Below, piece after piece: positions 26,631 through 36,847 of a DNA stretch of 64,000 nucleotides. Position numbers and translations under genes: made by a program. The notes beneath the pieces were generated by a model, which did not search any database, was not told where the DNA came from, and saw only the letters and a list, made by a program, of their open reading frames with translations. Each line of letters begins with the position of its first letter. Position 1 is the first letter of the stretch. The DNA is from an uncultured Granulicatella sp. GTDB lineage: Bacteria > Bacillota > Bacilli > Lactobacillales > Aerococcaceae. The stretch is taken from assembly GCA_934193545.1 (NCBI GenBank), contig CAKPVL010000002.1, positions 27,698-91,697 of the forward strand, given 5' to 3'.

Positions 26631-28580
26631 TTATTGATTAAATTCTTCTAGAGCTAGAGACGCTTCTTCCCACTCGGCGAGAAGTGTTTCTTGGCGTTCA
26701 AGAAGGGCGCCTTCTTCGGTAGAGAGGGAAGCGGATTTATCTGGATCAGAATAGTTTTCTTCCAGTGTCATCGCCTCGTGCACTTGTTCGAGCGCCGTTT
26801 CGATATCGTGCATCTCCGTTTCTAGTTGCTCGATGCGACGAGTGAGTGTACGAATTTGACGTTGCTCTTCTTTTGAGGCATGGTAGCTGGCTTTGGCTTC
26901 TGTCATCGGCTCGGCTGTTGTTGTTTCGACACTTTTGGCTTCTTGCAATGCGGCGAGTTCTTCTTTCTCTTGTTTTTTCTCGAGATAGTAGTCGTAGTCG
27001 CCTAAATACAATGTGCTTCCAGTTTCTTCAATCTCCAAAATGGCTGTTGCGACTTTATTGATAAAGAAACGGTCATGCGATACGAAGCAAATCGTGCCGT
27101 CGTAGTCGATAAGGGCATCTTCAAGCACTTCTTTACTGTCGATGTCCAAGTGGTTGGTAGGTTCGTCGAGCAGTAGGAAATTATCATGCTCAAGAGACAG
27201 TTTGCAAAGCGCTAAACGTGCCTTTTCACCCCCGCTAAGTTGAGCGGTTGTTTTCTCTACATCGTTTCCTGAGAAAAGGAAGCTGCCGAGAATCGAACGG
27301 ACGTCTTTTTCAGGCATCGTTGAATGACGAGACCAGAGTTCTTCAAGAACTGTTTGATTCGATGAGAGGCCGGCCAAGTTTTGGTCATAGTAACCGACTT
27401 GAACGCCAGCGCCTAAATCAATCGAGCCTTCGATTAAAGGAAGTTCACCCGTAATCGACTTCAAGAGGGTAGATTTTCCAATCCCGTTAGGTCCCACAAT
27501 CGCGATGGCTTCACGCTTGCGAAGTTGGAAGGAAATCGGACCGCTCAAGGCTTCGTGGACGTAGCCGATATAAGCGTCCGTTACTTGCAATACTTGGTTT
27601 CCGGATTCGCGTTCCACGGTAAATTCAAAACGAGCAGAGCGTTGATCGCCTTTTGGTTTCTCTAAGCGTTCCATCTTCTCGAGTTTCTTACGGCGGGATT
27701 GCGCACGTTTCGTCGTTGAGGCGCGCACTAAGTTTTTCGCGATGAATTCTTCTAAGTCGTGAATCTCTTGTTGCTGCTTCTCGTAGGCCTTTTGTTTGAG
27801 TAAGTATCGTTGCTCGCGTTCTTCTAAGTAGTGCGAGTAGTTGCCCTTGTAATATTCGCAGGCCTTATGACTGATTTCATAGACTTCGTTACACACACGG
27901 TCCAAGAAGTATTGGTCGTGGGATACGATGACAAGCGCGCTACTAGAAGAGCGTAAGTAGTCTTCAAGCCACGTCAATGTCTCGATGTCCAAATGGTTCG
28001 TCGGTTCGTCTAAAATCAGTAAGTCGTGTTTCTCTAATAAAATACGAGCTAGCGCGAGACGAGTGCGTTGACCTCCAGAGAGTGATTGAATCGGTTGGTC
28101 GTAGTCTTCTGGATAGAAACGGAATCCGTGAAGCACCGTACGAATTTCAGACTCGTAGCCATACGCATTCTTCTGGTTGAGTTCTTCTTGCAGTTGGTCG
28201 TAACGCTTTAAGGCGAGCTCATACGCAACGGGGTCACTAAGAAGGTCTGGGTCACCGAGTTGCTCAGCTGCTTTTTGCGCTTGTTTCTTCAAAGTTTCTA
28301 CGTCTTCAAAGAGATGCACCATTTCTTCCCAAACCGTACGAGAAGACTCAATGGCGGCGTATTGGTCTAAATAGCCAATCGATAGGTCCTTCTTCTTTGA
28401 CACAGCGCCAAGTGAAGGTTCTTCGATACCAGCCAACATTTTTAACAGCGTGGATTTTCCAGTACCATTTCGCCCAACGATGGCAATCCGTGAATTTTCT
28501 TGAATATGAATTGTAATATTTTCAAATAGGACTTCATCCGCAAACGTACGCGCGAGTCCTTGTCCTTGTAGTAAAATCAT
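26631..28580 (-). CDS. ABC-F family ATP-binding protein (YdiF/Uup-like)
   Basis: A 649-residue soluble protein with two ABC ATPase domains and no membrane segments. Walker A 'GRNGTGKST' is in the first and 'GPNGIGKST' in the second, with LSGGQRTRL and LSGGEKARL signatures and 'LLLDEPTNHLDI' Walker B in both. The linker between domains is basic and helical (the P-site tRNA-interaction region). A long C-terminal coiled-coil of about 100 residues follows, as in YdiF/Uup. ABC-F proteins act on stalled ribosomes or give antibiotic resistance; nothing here shows resistance. The ATG at 28580 follows GAAAGGA; an upstream TTG is less likely. Confidence 0.9.
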   Translation of the reverse strand: MILLQGQGLARTFADEVLFENITIHIQENSRIAIVGRNGTGKSTLLKMLAGIEEPSLGAVSKKKDLSIGYLDQYAAIESSRTVWEEMVHLFEDVETLKKQAQKAAEQLGDPDLLSDPVAYELALKRYDQLQEELNQKNAYGYESEIRTVLHGFRFYPEDYDQPIQSLSGGQRTRLALARILLEKHDLLILDEPTNHLDIETLTWLEDYLRSSSSALVIVSHDQYFLDRVCNEVYEISHKACEYYKGNYSHYLEEREQRYLLKQKAYEKQQQEIHDLEEFIAKNLVRASTTKRAQSRRKKLEKMERLEKPKGDQRSARFEFTVERESGNQVLQVTDAYIGYVHEALSGPISFQLRKREAIAIVGPNGIGKSTLLKSITGELPLIEGSIDLGAGVQVGYYDQNLAGLSSNQTVLEELWSRHSTMPEKDVRSILGSFLFSGNDVEKTTAQLSGGEKARLALCKLSLEHDNFLLLDEPTNHLDIDSKEVLEDALIDYDGTICFVSHDRFFINKVATAILEIEETGSTLYLGDYDYYLEKKQEKEELAALQEAKSVETTTAEPMTEAKASYHASKEEQRQIRTLTRRIEQLETEMHDIETALEQVHEAMTLEENYSDPDKSASLSTEEGALLERQETLLAEWEEASLALEEFNQ

Positions 28581-28822
28581 GACGGGTCCTTTCAATGTGG
28601 TTTCAGTTTATTTTAGCATAAAAAAGAAGGGGAACAATATTGATACGCGTTCTTCTTTGCATTCACATTCACAATAGGGAGGTTGTGAAGAAAAAAGCAC
28701 AAGGCTTGCTGTATATAAGCGAAATTCATAATAATTCGTGAGAGCAAGGCAAAGTGTTTGTGAAATAAAAAGTTGTTGTGATAGAATACGCATGGATATA
28801 AAAGAAAAAGGGAGTTTTATTC

Positions 28823-29470
28823 ATGAAAGATATTAACGAAATGAAGGAAATCGAAGTGCCACGCGCAACTGCGAAACGTTTGGCCATTTATCATCGTTAC
28901 TTACGTTTCTTGCACGATGCAGGGAAACGTCGCATCTCATCAACAGAATTAAGTGAAGCCGTAAAAGTCGATAGCGCAACAATTCGTCGTGACTTCTCAT
29001 ACTTTGGAGCTTTAGGAAAACGTGGATATGGATATGATGTAGAATACTTATTAGAATTCTTCAGCCATACTTTAAACCAAGATCGCCTAACAAACGTCGC
29101 TTTAGTAGGGGTTGGTAAATTAGGACAAGCGCTCTTAAACTACAACTTCCACCAAAGCAACAACGTGCGTATTAGCGCAGCGTTCGACGTAAACGAAGAC
29201 ATCGTTGGAACAATCCAAACAGGTGTGCCAGTTTACAGCATGGATGAAATGGTAGAACAATTGAAAGTTCAACAAATCCAAGTGGCTATCTTAACAGTGC
29301 CACAAGATGTTGCTCAAGAAACAGCGGACCGCTTAGTAGAAGCAAATGTTCGCGGAATCTTGAACTTCACACCAATCCGCTTAGACGTACCAGAAAACGT
29401 TCGAGTTCAAAACGTGGACTTAACAAACGAACTTCAAACACTAATTTATTTCTTGGACAACCAAAAATAA
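28823..29470 (+). CDS. rex: Redox-sensing transcriptional repressor Rex
   Basis: An NADH/NAD+-responsive repressor of fermentation and anaerobic genes, 215 residues. The N-terminal winged helix contains '[26 protein letters not shown]', followed by '[13 protein letters not shown]'. The Rossmann domain has '[13 protein letters not shown]', and the C-terminal swap helix ends the protein. A -10 TAGAAT (28782-28787) with TTGTGA 18 bases upstream makes a plausible promoter. The anaerobic nrdDG genes are elsewhere in the window, but I see no Rex site there. Confidence 0.96.
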   Translation: MKDINEMKEIEVPRATAKRLAIYHRYLRFLHDAGKRRISSTELSEAVKVDSATIRRDFSYFGALGKRGYGYDVEYLLEFFSHTLNQDRLTNVALVGVGKLGQALLNYNFHQSNNVRISAAFDVNEDIVGTIQTGVPVYSMDEMVEQLKVQQIQVAILTVPQDVAQETADRLVEANVRGILNFTPIRLDVPENVRVQNVDLTNELQTLIYFLDNQK

Positions 29471-29477
29471 TCTGTTG

Positions 29478-29505
29478 AAAGGCATCCAAATAGGGTGCCT
29501 TTTTG
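29478..29505 (+). terminator. Terminator of rex
   Basis: AAAGGCATCC / GGGTGCCTTT (one G-T pair) followed by Ts. Confidence 0.85.
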
Positions 29506-29509
29506 TATA

Positions 29510-29557
29510 TAAAAATAAGCACTAATCCAATCCGATTTGCGGAGCGATTAGTGCTTT
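29510..29557 (-). terminator. Terminator of the small membrane protein
   Basis: An 11-bp stem AAGCACTAATC / GATTAGTGCTT with an 18-nt loop; on the minus strand it is followed by TATTTTTA. The gene's TAA stop codon lies inside the stem. Confidence 0.75.
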
Positions 29558-29811
29558 TCTTTTGGTTCTTTATCGTCTAGTGAATCCTCGTCATCGGGAA
29601 GATTCTCGATGAGGTTAGCGAGTTTTTTTAACTCGTTATAGGTGCGAAGCATGTTGATACTTGTTACGATGCTTGTCGTTGCGAATAGACAGCAGAATAA
29701 TGTGATAAAGTCAAATCCATTTCCAGGATAATGCGTCGTTGCTAGAAAGATAAAGAAGACCGCTAATATGATTTCAAAATATAGTTTTCTAAAGAAACTT
29801 TTTCGTGTCAT
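29548..29811 (-). CDS. Small two-TM membrane protein, hypothetical
   Basis: 87 residues from ATG 29811, with AAAGGA eight bases upstream; a second ATG nine bases earlier overlaps that site. A basic N-terminus is followed by two membrane helices (about 9-27 and 33-51) and a charged acidic/basic tail ending DDKEPKEKH. Family not recognised. It stands alone between rex and groESL on the opposite strand. Confidence 0.65.
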   Translation of the reverse strand: MTRKSFFRKLYFEIILAVFFIFLATTHYPGNGFDFITLFCCLFATTSIVTSINMLRTYNELKKLANLIENLPDDEDSLDDKEPKEKH

Positions 29812-29873
29812 AGCAATCATCCTTTCCTGTCAAAATCTTACAAAATTCCAGACAAATAAGCAAGTATTTATTC

Positions 29874-29902
29874 TTGATTTTTCCTGACCAAATGAGTATC
29901 AT
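29874..29902 (+). promoter_or_regulatory. groESL promoter
   Basis: TTGATT (29874-29879), a 17-nt spacer and TATCAT (29897-29902), placing the start site just before the CIRCE element. Confidence 0.65.
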
Positions 29903-29913
29903 AAAACTATGAG

Positions 29914-29940
29914 TTAGCACTCAGTGTTTTTGAGTGCTAA
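29914..29940. promoter_or_regulatory. CIRCE operator (HrcA site)
   Basis: A perfect TTAGCACTC-N9-GAGTGCTAA. This is the classic HrcA repressor site and implies heat-shock control of groESL by HrcA. The hrcA gene is not in the window. Confidence 0.98.
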
Positions 29941-29962
29941 AAAAGATGAAGGAGGATTTCAT

Positions 29963-31866
<1,904 letters not shown>

Positions 31867-31875
31867 TAAAAGGAC

Positions 31876-31905
31876 GAGGGGTGAAAGTTTTTCACCCCTC
31901 TTTTT
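31876..31905 (+). terminator. Terminator of groESL
   Basis: GAGGGGTGAA / TTCACCCCTC stem with five Ts. Confidence 0.9.
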
Positions 31906-31954
31906 CTTTTTGGTTAAAAACACCGCAAGGTGCTTCTCGACAAAAGTGAACTTC

Positions 31955-32144
31955 GTTCAAAACTACGAACCCTGAAGGATTTGTTTATAGTAGCTGTAAT
32001 GGGACAACGGTTCGAGCCTGTCGTCTCTCACCTCAAAAGCCTCAAAGGAGCCGTACGGAATGACTTCCTACGGCTCCTAATTCGCATTTTGTGTTATTCC
32101 CCATTACTGCTACTATAAAATCCTTCGTGTTCTCCGTTTTGAAC
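31955..32144 (-). repeat. Long palindromic intergenic element, copy 4
   Basis: Reverse orientation. The outer arms GTTCAAAAC (31955-31963) and GTTTTGAAC (32136-32144) match, as do GAAC, GAAGGATTT and TATAGTAGC.GTAATGGG inside. The head carries AGGAGCCGTA / TACGGCTCCT with a GGAAGTCATTCC core, and the conserved GGTTCGAGCC..GTCTCTCACC block (plus strand). It lies between the groESL terminator and the SMI1-type gene. Confidence 0.85.
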
Positions 32145-32277
32145 ACATTTTTTGGTGATACTTATGAAATAAGAGGATGGAATGGAGATAGTAGGAGAAA
32201 GTGCGAATCTACGGGGTTCTGCGCTTTGAACTCTTTTTTTGGGGAATACTTATAAAAAAGAGGATGGATAGAGAAAG
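32121..32277. repeat. Degenerate 87-bp-period tandem duplication
   Basis: The right arm and flank of element 4 (32121-32190) recur 87 bp later (32208-32277). Shared landmarks in both copies are GTTCT.CG, TTTGAAC, TTTTTTTGG, ATACTTAT and AAGAGGATGG, all at the same 87-bp offset. Confidence 0.7.
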
Positions 32278-32312
32278 AAAATAAGACCAACGGATATGTT
32301 GGTCTTATTTTT
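32278..32312. terminator. Bidirectional terminator
   Basis: ATAAGACCAAC / GTTGGTCTTAT with A-rich and T-rich flanks. It mainly serves the SMI1-like gene on the minus strand. Confidence 0.85.
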
Positions 32313-32316
32313 GTGG

Positions 32317-33021
32317 TTATGATAATAGGTCTTTGCAGTGCGCGTATTCTGGATAAGAAGAGAATTCTGCGCTGAGGAAGTCTTCGATAAAGGCGAAGCG
32401 TTCTTTATATAGCGAACGAACGGCGTCGGATTCTGTATGTTCTAAGGCGTAGGCTGTTTGCTGCAGGAAGAGTTGTGGATGGGTGTCTTGCAAGATTTCA
32501 AGCAGGCCCTCCAGCGTATCAGGGTTTTCCTGTCCGATTTGTTGCAGCAAGGTATGGATGGAAATCCAGTCTTTCATATCATACGTTATGTCTTCGGTTG
32601 TTACCTCTAGCTGTGAGAGGAAATCATCAAAGGAGTTTGCCACTTCGAGCCATTGATCCATTTCAACATCAATCAGACGGATGCTTGGTTCATGGTCAGC
32701 GCCGTTTTGATAATCGAAGGCATAGTAAACAGGTCCGTCTTGGAAAAAGACTACGAAGTACTCAGGCAATCCGGTTACTTCTGGAGACCATCTTGCATCC
32801 AGAATACTTGGGAAATACGAGCCTTCTGAGTAGCCGCTCAGTCCATTACAGAGGGCGTAGTCGAGGCCAAAACGCGTTGGTTCCACCGTTTTAATCTTAG
32901 TGTTTGTGAAGAATCCGGCACCCTTTTCCAAAAGAAAATCCACGTAACTCTGTGGTAGTGGAAAACGAGAGAAATTCTCCTTTGTCTGTGGAATGGGTGA
33001 GAATAACTGATGCTGAATCAT
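32317..33021 (-). CDS. SMI1/KNR4 (SUKH) family protein
   Basis: 234 residues from ATG 33021, preceded by AAAGGAG on the minus strand; the longer upstream frame has no ribosome binding site. The N-terminal half follows the SUKH pattern: 'FPLPQSYVDFLLEKGAGFF', 'YSEGSYFPSILDARWSPEVTGLPEYFVVFFQDGPVYYAFDYQNG', and a C-terminal 'VANSFDDFLSQL'. An extra alpha-helical tail of about 80 residues follows. SUKH proteins are often immunity partners of contact-dependent toxins. No toxin gene is adjacent, so this is either an orphan immunity gene or a housekeeping member. Divergent from lemA. Confidence 0.8.
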   Translation of the reverse strand: MIQHQLFSPIPQTKENFSRFPLPQSYVDFLLEKGAGFFTNTKIKTVEPTRFGLDYALCNGLSGYSEGSYFPSILDARWSPEVTGLPEYFVVFFQDGPVYYAFDYQNGADHEPSIRLIDVEMDQWLEVANSFDDFLSQLEVTTEDITYDMKDWISIHTLLQQIGQENPDTLEGLLEILQDTHPQLFLQQTAYALEHTESDAVRSLYKERFAFIEDFLSAEFSSYPEYAHCKDLLS

Positions 33022-33166
33022 GGGGCTCCTTTCTACTGCAAAATCCATCTTAGGATGGATGCAGAAATTTTTACGTTTTGCTACTCTATCTTTACCTACT
33101 ATTTTACACACAAATAGGAAAATATGGTACAATGAGGGTATTAAATCTAAAGGAGAGTGTCAAAAA

Positions 33167-33727
33167 ATGACAGTAGTATGGATTGTATTAGGAGTCTTAG
33201 CAGTAATTGTTCTATGGGCAATGTTTGCATACAACGGACTCGTACAACAAAAAAACTGGGTTCAAGAAGCTTGGGCACAAATCGATGTTCAATTACAACG
33301 TCGTAACGACTTAGTTCCAAACCTTGTTGAAACAGTGAAAGGTTACGCAAAACACGAACAAGAAACATTAACTCAAGTAATTGCGATGAGAAACCAAATT
33401 GCAAACATGGGTAGCGATGTTTCACCACAAGAAAAAATGGAAGCATCTAACCAATTATCAGGTGCTTTAAAAACTATTTTCGCTTTAGCTGAAAGCTATC
33501 CTGATTTAAAAGCGAACGACAGCTTCTTAAACTTACAAGAAGAATTGACAAACACAGAGAACAAAATCTCTTACGCTCGTCAATTATACAATTCAAGTGT
33601 TGCGAGATATAACATCTCTATTCAATCAATTCCAACAAACATTATTGCTGGTTTTGGTGGATTCACTAAAGAAGAAATGTTAGAAACTCCAGTTGAAGCT
33701 CGTAAAGTTCCTGAAGTGAAATTCTAA
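33167..33727 (+). CDS. lemA: LemA family protein
   Basis: A membrane-anchored coiled-coil protein, 186 residues from ATG 33167 after AAAGGAG. One N-terminal helix crosses the membrane (about 3-22). The family hallmark 'NWVQEAWAQIDVQLQRRNDLVPNLVETVKGYAKHE' follows, and later 'ENKISYARQLYNSSVARYN'. The biochemical role is unclear. It is commonly paired with the protease HtpX, as here (33-bp gap). A -10 TACAAT is at 33128-33133. Confidence 0.93.
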   Translation: MTVVWIVLGVLAVIVLWAMFAYNGLVQQKNWVQEAWAQIDVQLQRRNDLVPNLVETVKGYAKHEQETLTQVIAMRNQIANMGSDVSPQEKMEASNQLSGALKTIFALAESYPDLKANDSFLNLQEELTNTENKISYARQLYNSSVARYNISIQSIPTNIIAGFGGFTKEEMLETPVEARKVPEVKF

Positions 33728-33760
33728 TTGACAGTTCATTAGTAGGGAGGGAGTGCTAGG

Positions 33761-34654
33761 ATGTTATACCAACAAATTGCTTCCAACAAACGCAAAACGC
33801 TGGTCGTGATTGCGTTGTACATGGCGCTCTTCATTGCAGTGGGAATCGGAATTGGATATTATGCTTTACGCAGTGTCGTCGCTGGGGTTATTATCGCCCT
33901 TGTTGCCGGCGGGTTGTATTCAATGATGATGATTGCAAATGCGACTAATGTAGTGATGCAATTAAACCATGCCAAAGAAATTACAGATAAAAATCAAGCA
34001 CCAATGATTTGGAATATCGTCACTGATATGGCGATGATCGCAAAAATGCCAATGCCACGTATCTTCATTATCGAGGACGAATCTCCAAACGCATTTGCGA
34101 CAGGAAGTTCTCCAGAAAATGCTGCTGTGGCGGTTACAACAGGGTTATTAGAACGATTGAATCGTGAAGAACTTGAAGGGGTAATTGCCCACGAGTTTGG
34201 ACACATTCGTAACTATGACGTTCGCCTTCAAACGATCGCGATTGCGCTTGGTGCCGTAATTGCCATGCTCGTCCAATTCGGAAGTCGCATGATGTTCTGG
34301 GGTGGTGGTAGTAGAGACCGAGATGATGATGACAACGGTGGTGGCGCAAATGCCATCTTCATGGTCATCGGTTTAATCGCGATGATTCTTGGACCATTTA
34401 TGTCGACCATCCTGCAATTGGCCTTGTCACGAAATCGTGAGTATTTAGCAGATGCGTCAGCAGTGGAATTCACACGAAATCCATACGGACTTATCTCTGC
34501 GCTTCAAAAGATTTCGGAAGCTCCGCCAATGACGGAAGCCGACAAGAAGAGTGCGGCGTTATATATCTCAAATCCGTTTGGGGAAGAAGGAGATTCGCTC
34601 TTTTCAACACACCCATCGACGGCCAATCGTATTAAACGATTAGAAAAAATGTAA
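33761..34654 (+). CDS. htpX: Membrane metalloprotease HtpX
   Basis: A zinc endopeptidase involved in membrane-protein quality control, 297 residues. Two N-terminal membrane helices (about 17-34 and 38-55) precede the catalytic 'HEFGH' zinc motif. Another hydrophobic pair and the third-ligand region '[16 protein letters not shown]' follow. The C-terminal '[18 protein letters not shown]' is typical. GGAGGG lies before the ATG. In operon with lemA; a strong terminator follows. Confidence 0.95.
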   Translation: MLYQQIASNKRKTLVVIALYMALFIAVGIGIGYYALRSVVAGVIIALVAGGLYSMMMIANATNVVMQLNHAKEITDKNQAPMIWNIVTDMAMIAKMPMPRIFIIEDESPNAFATGSSPENAAVAVTTGLLERLNREELEGVIAHEFGHIRNYDVRLQTIAIALGAVIAMLVQFGSRMMFWGGGSRDRDDDDNGGGANAIFMVIGLIAMILGPFMSTILQLALSRNREYLADASAVEFTRNPYGLISALQKISEAPPMTEADKKSAALYISNPFGEEGDSLFSTHPSTANRIKRLEKM

Positions 34655-34658
34655 CCTG

Positions 34659-34687
34659 AAGACTGAGGCTTTCCTCAGTCTTTTTTG
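34659..34687 (+). terminator. Terminator of lemA-htpX
   Basis: AAGACTGAGG / CCTCAGTCTT with a four-base loop and Ts. Confidence 0.9.
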
Positions 34688-34828
34688 TTTTCTGAGAACT
34701 AGATTAGAATGTTGCTAAATTGTTACAAAAGAAAACGGTTCACACGTAAAAATGTAATCTAATATATATGTTTTAGTAGAAAGAAATCCTATATAATGGA
34801 ACATGATAAACTCTATGGAGGTGAGACT

Positions 34829-35596
34829 GTGGCTAAACAATTGTATATCCATTACGATAGCGTATCGAACCATGTGTTAACGAAGTCGATTGCGTTTCGT
34901 TTGTCTGCCTTACCACAGTCTGAGATTCCGCAAAACCTTCTTCTCTTAAACGGGAAGTCCAGCCTTGCCACGCACGATCCATATACTGGCTTCATGTGGG
35001 TGAAGGGGCGTAAAAATGTGTTAGCGTATCTTCAAGGGGTGGAAGAAGGCAAAGAGGCGCCATCGAACTGGGTGGACTTTGATTCGATTGATTTCGTACA
35101 TCAATTAACGCCGCAAGAAATTGCAGACTTGCTGTATATTTCGCATGCGAAGACACACTTGCATTCGCCGTTCTTCTATAAATTACAAAACAACTTTATT
35201 TACTTGTCACTTGAAAATGGCTACTCGAAAGTGTACTACCGTAAAATTGAGCAATTCTTGCCTATCTTATCGGCGCAAGTCCAAATCGAGATGACCGATA
35301 TCTTGAACGAGACACCGAAGTTCTTATTCTTTGGTGCCGACAAAGTGGCTTCAGCGATTTCTATCGAAGCGCTCAAAGAAATGATGCCATTGTATCGTGA
35401 AGGGATCAGCCTTGCTTTTGATAAAGTCACAAAGAAAGAAGACAGCTACGAAGTGCCAATCTTCTTAACAGAAGACCGTTATCATTATGCCGATAAAGAA
35501 GTGACACAAAATGTCCGCATCGGACAACTCTCTTATAGCGAAACGTATCAAAACTGGAAGATTTCAGCAAAACTTCCAATGAATGACGCCATCTAA
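34829..35596 (+). CDS. Conserved protein of unknown function
   Basis: 255 residues starting at GTG 34829 with GGAGGTGAG upstream. An in-frame ATG at 34796 lies inside a perfect -10 (TATAAT, 34792-34797) and so cannot be the start. The protein is soluble with no signal or membrane segment and no motif I recognise. It includes 'YTGFMWVKGRKNVLAYL', 'ISHAKTHLHSPFFYKLQNNFIYLSLENGYSKVYYRKIEQFLPIL' and a C-terminal beta-rich part with 'ADKEVTQNVRIGQLSYSETYQNWKISAKLP'. It forms its own unit between htpX and ddl. Confidence 0.6.
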   Translation: MAKQLYIHYDSVSNHVLTKSIAFRLSALPQSEIPQNLLLLNGKSSLATHDPYTGFMWVKGRKNVLAYLQGVEEGKEAPSNWVDFDSIDFVHQLTPQEIADLLYISHAKTHLHSPFFYKLQNNFIYLSLENGYSKVYYRKIEQFLPILSAQVQIEMTDILNETPKFLFFGADKVASAISIEALKEMMPLYREGISLAFDKVTKKEDSYEVPIFLTEDRYHYADKEVTQNVRIGQLSYSETYQNWKISAKLPMNDAI

Positions 35597-35633
35597 AGCA
35601 CTTTTCACAGCGAATGTGAGAGGTGCTTTTTTG
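35595..35633 (+). terminator. Terminator
   Basis: A long 15-bp stem (AAAGCAC...CACA / TGTG...GTGCTTT, with G-T pairs) followed by Ts. It starts in the stop codon of the upstream gene. Confidence 0.85.
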
Positions 35634-35648
35634 TGCGTTGGCCGTAAC

Positions 35649-35677
35649 TTGTAACCGTTGGGCCGTTTTGTTATACT
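35649..35677 (+). promoter_or_regulatory. ddl-murF promoter and structured leader
   Basis: TTGTAA (35649-35654), a 17-nt spacer and TATACT (35672-35677). The leader that follows contains a GTTATTTT-C-AAAATAAC palindrome (35690-35706) and two small hairpins, GCCT/AGGC and TTCGC/GCGAA. Confidence 0.6.
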
Positions 35678-35762
35678 GAAAAGTGCAAGGTTATTTTCAA
35701 AATAACGTTCGAAGAGCCTAAATGAGGCGGTTCGCAGCACGCGAATAGTTTGGAGGATTCAT

Positions 35763-36836
35763 ATGAAAATTGTAGTGATTTACGGCGGAAAGAGTGCAGA
35801 GCACGATATTTCAATCTTAACAGCCGGTTCAATTATTAAAGAAATTTATTTCGAGTATTATGATGTGCAACCAGTGTACATTACAAAAGAAGGAACATGG
35901 TTAAAAGGAGAAGCATTAAAAGCTCCTGTAGCCTTTGACCAAGCGCTTCGTTTAACAGAAGGAACTGTAGCGCATTTTGCAACGACAGAAGGCGAAACTT
36001 CAACAGGGGTTCGTATCCAACCATGCGATATCGCTGGACCAGATACAGTGGTCTTCCCAATCTTACACGGACCAAACGGAGAAGACGGAACGATTCAAGG
36101 ATTGTTCGAAATCTTAGACTTACCATATGTTGGATGTGGCGTATTAGCCAGCGCAAACGGAATGGACAAGATTGCCAGCAAGCATTTATTCCAACAAGCA
36201 GGCATTCCACAAGTGCCATTCGTACCGTTTGTAAAAGCTGATTTTGAAAAATCACCAGAAGCCATCTTCACACGTATCGAAGGAACATTACGCTATCCAG
36301 TATTCGTGAAACCAGCGAATATGGGGTCAAGTGTTGGGATTTCTAAAGCGACAAACCGCGAAGAATTAACAGCAGCCATCGAAGAAGCGTTGAAATATGA
36401 CCGTCGTATTGTCGTAGAACAAGGAATCGACGCACGCGAAGTGGAAGTAGCGGTTCTTGGAAACGACGAAGTGAACACATCTGTGGTTGGGGAAGTCGTG
36501 AAACAAGCAGGCTTCTACGATTACAACGAAAAATACATTAACAACACAACAACACTTCAAATCCCAGCAGCGATTCCAGAAGAAGTCTCTGCAAAAATTC
36601 GTGAGTATGCTGAAACTGCATTCCGTGCGATTGACGGTAGTGGCTTAACACGTTGTGATTTCTTCTTAACAGAAGCCAACGAAGTGTTTATCAACGAAGT
36701 GAATACAATGCCAGGGTTCACACAATTTAGTATGTATCCAAAACTTTGGGAAGCAATGGGCATTTCCTATAAAGATTTAGTCGAAGAACTCATTCAATTA
36801 GCGTTGAAACGCTATAACGATCGTCACGCGAGATAA
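35763..36836 (+). CDS. ddl: D-alanine--D-alanine ligase
   Basis: Makes the D-Ala-D-Ala dipeptide for peptidoglycan, 357 residues. The N-terminal 'VIYGGKSAEHDIS', the central 'GPNGEDGTIQGLFE', 'VKPANMGSSVGISKA' and the ATP-grasp end 'INEVNTMPGFTQFSMYP' are all present. The active-site loop 'FYDYNEKY' carries tyrosine where D-lactate-type ligases have phenylalanine. This predicts ordinary D-Ala-D-Ala and vancomycin sensitivity (inference from family). GGAGG precedes the ATG. Operon with murF (11-bp gap). Confidence 0.96.
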   Translation: MKIVVIYGGKSAEHDISILTAGSIIKEIYFEYYDVQPVYITKEGTWLKGEALKAPVAFDQALRLTEGTVAHFATTEGETSTGVRIQPCDIAGPDTVVFPILHGPNGEDGTIQGLFEILDLPYVGCGVLASANGMDKIASKHLFQQAGIPQVPFVPFVKADFEKSPEAIFTRIEGTLRYPVFVKPANMGSSVGISKATNREELTAAIEEALKYDRRIVVEQGIDAREVEVAVLGNDEVNTSVVGEVVKQAGFYDYNEKYINNTTTLQIPAAIPEEVSAKIREYAETAFRAIDGSGLTRCDFFLTEANEVFINEVNTMPGFTQFSMYPKLWEAMGISYKDLVEELIQLALKRYNDRHAR

Positions 36837-36847
36837 GGGGTAGAAAG

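Noticed and set aside
28680-28775. Rex autoregulatory site upstream of rex
   Set aside because: TTGTGAAAT and TTGTG..CACAA half-sites occur, but none gives the 18-bp TTGTGAAWWWWTTCACAA dyad with correct spacing.
29924-29962. N-terminally extended GroES
   Set aside because: The extension would be encoded across the CIRCE operator; ATG 29963 has a proper GGAGG and gives the canonical start.
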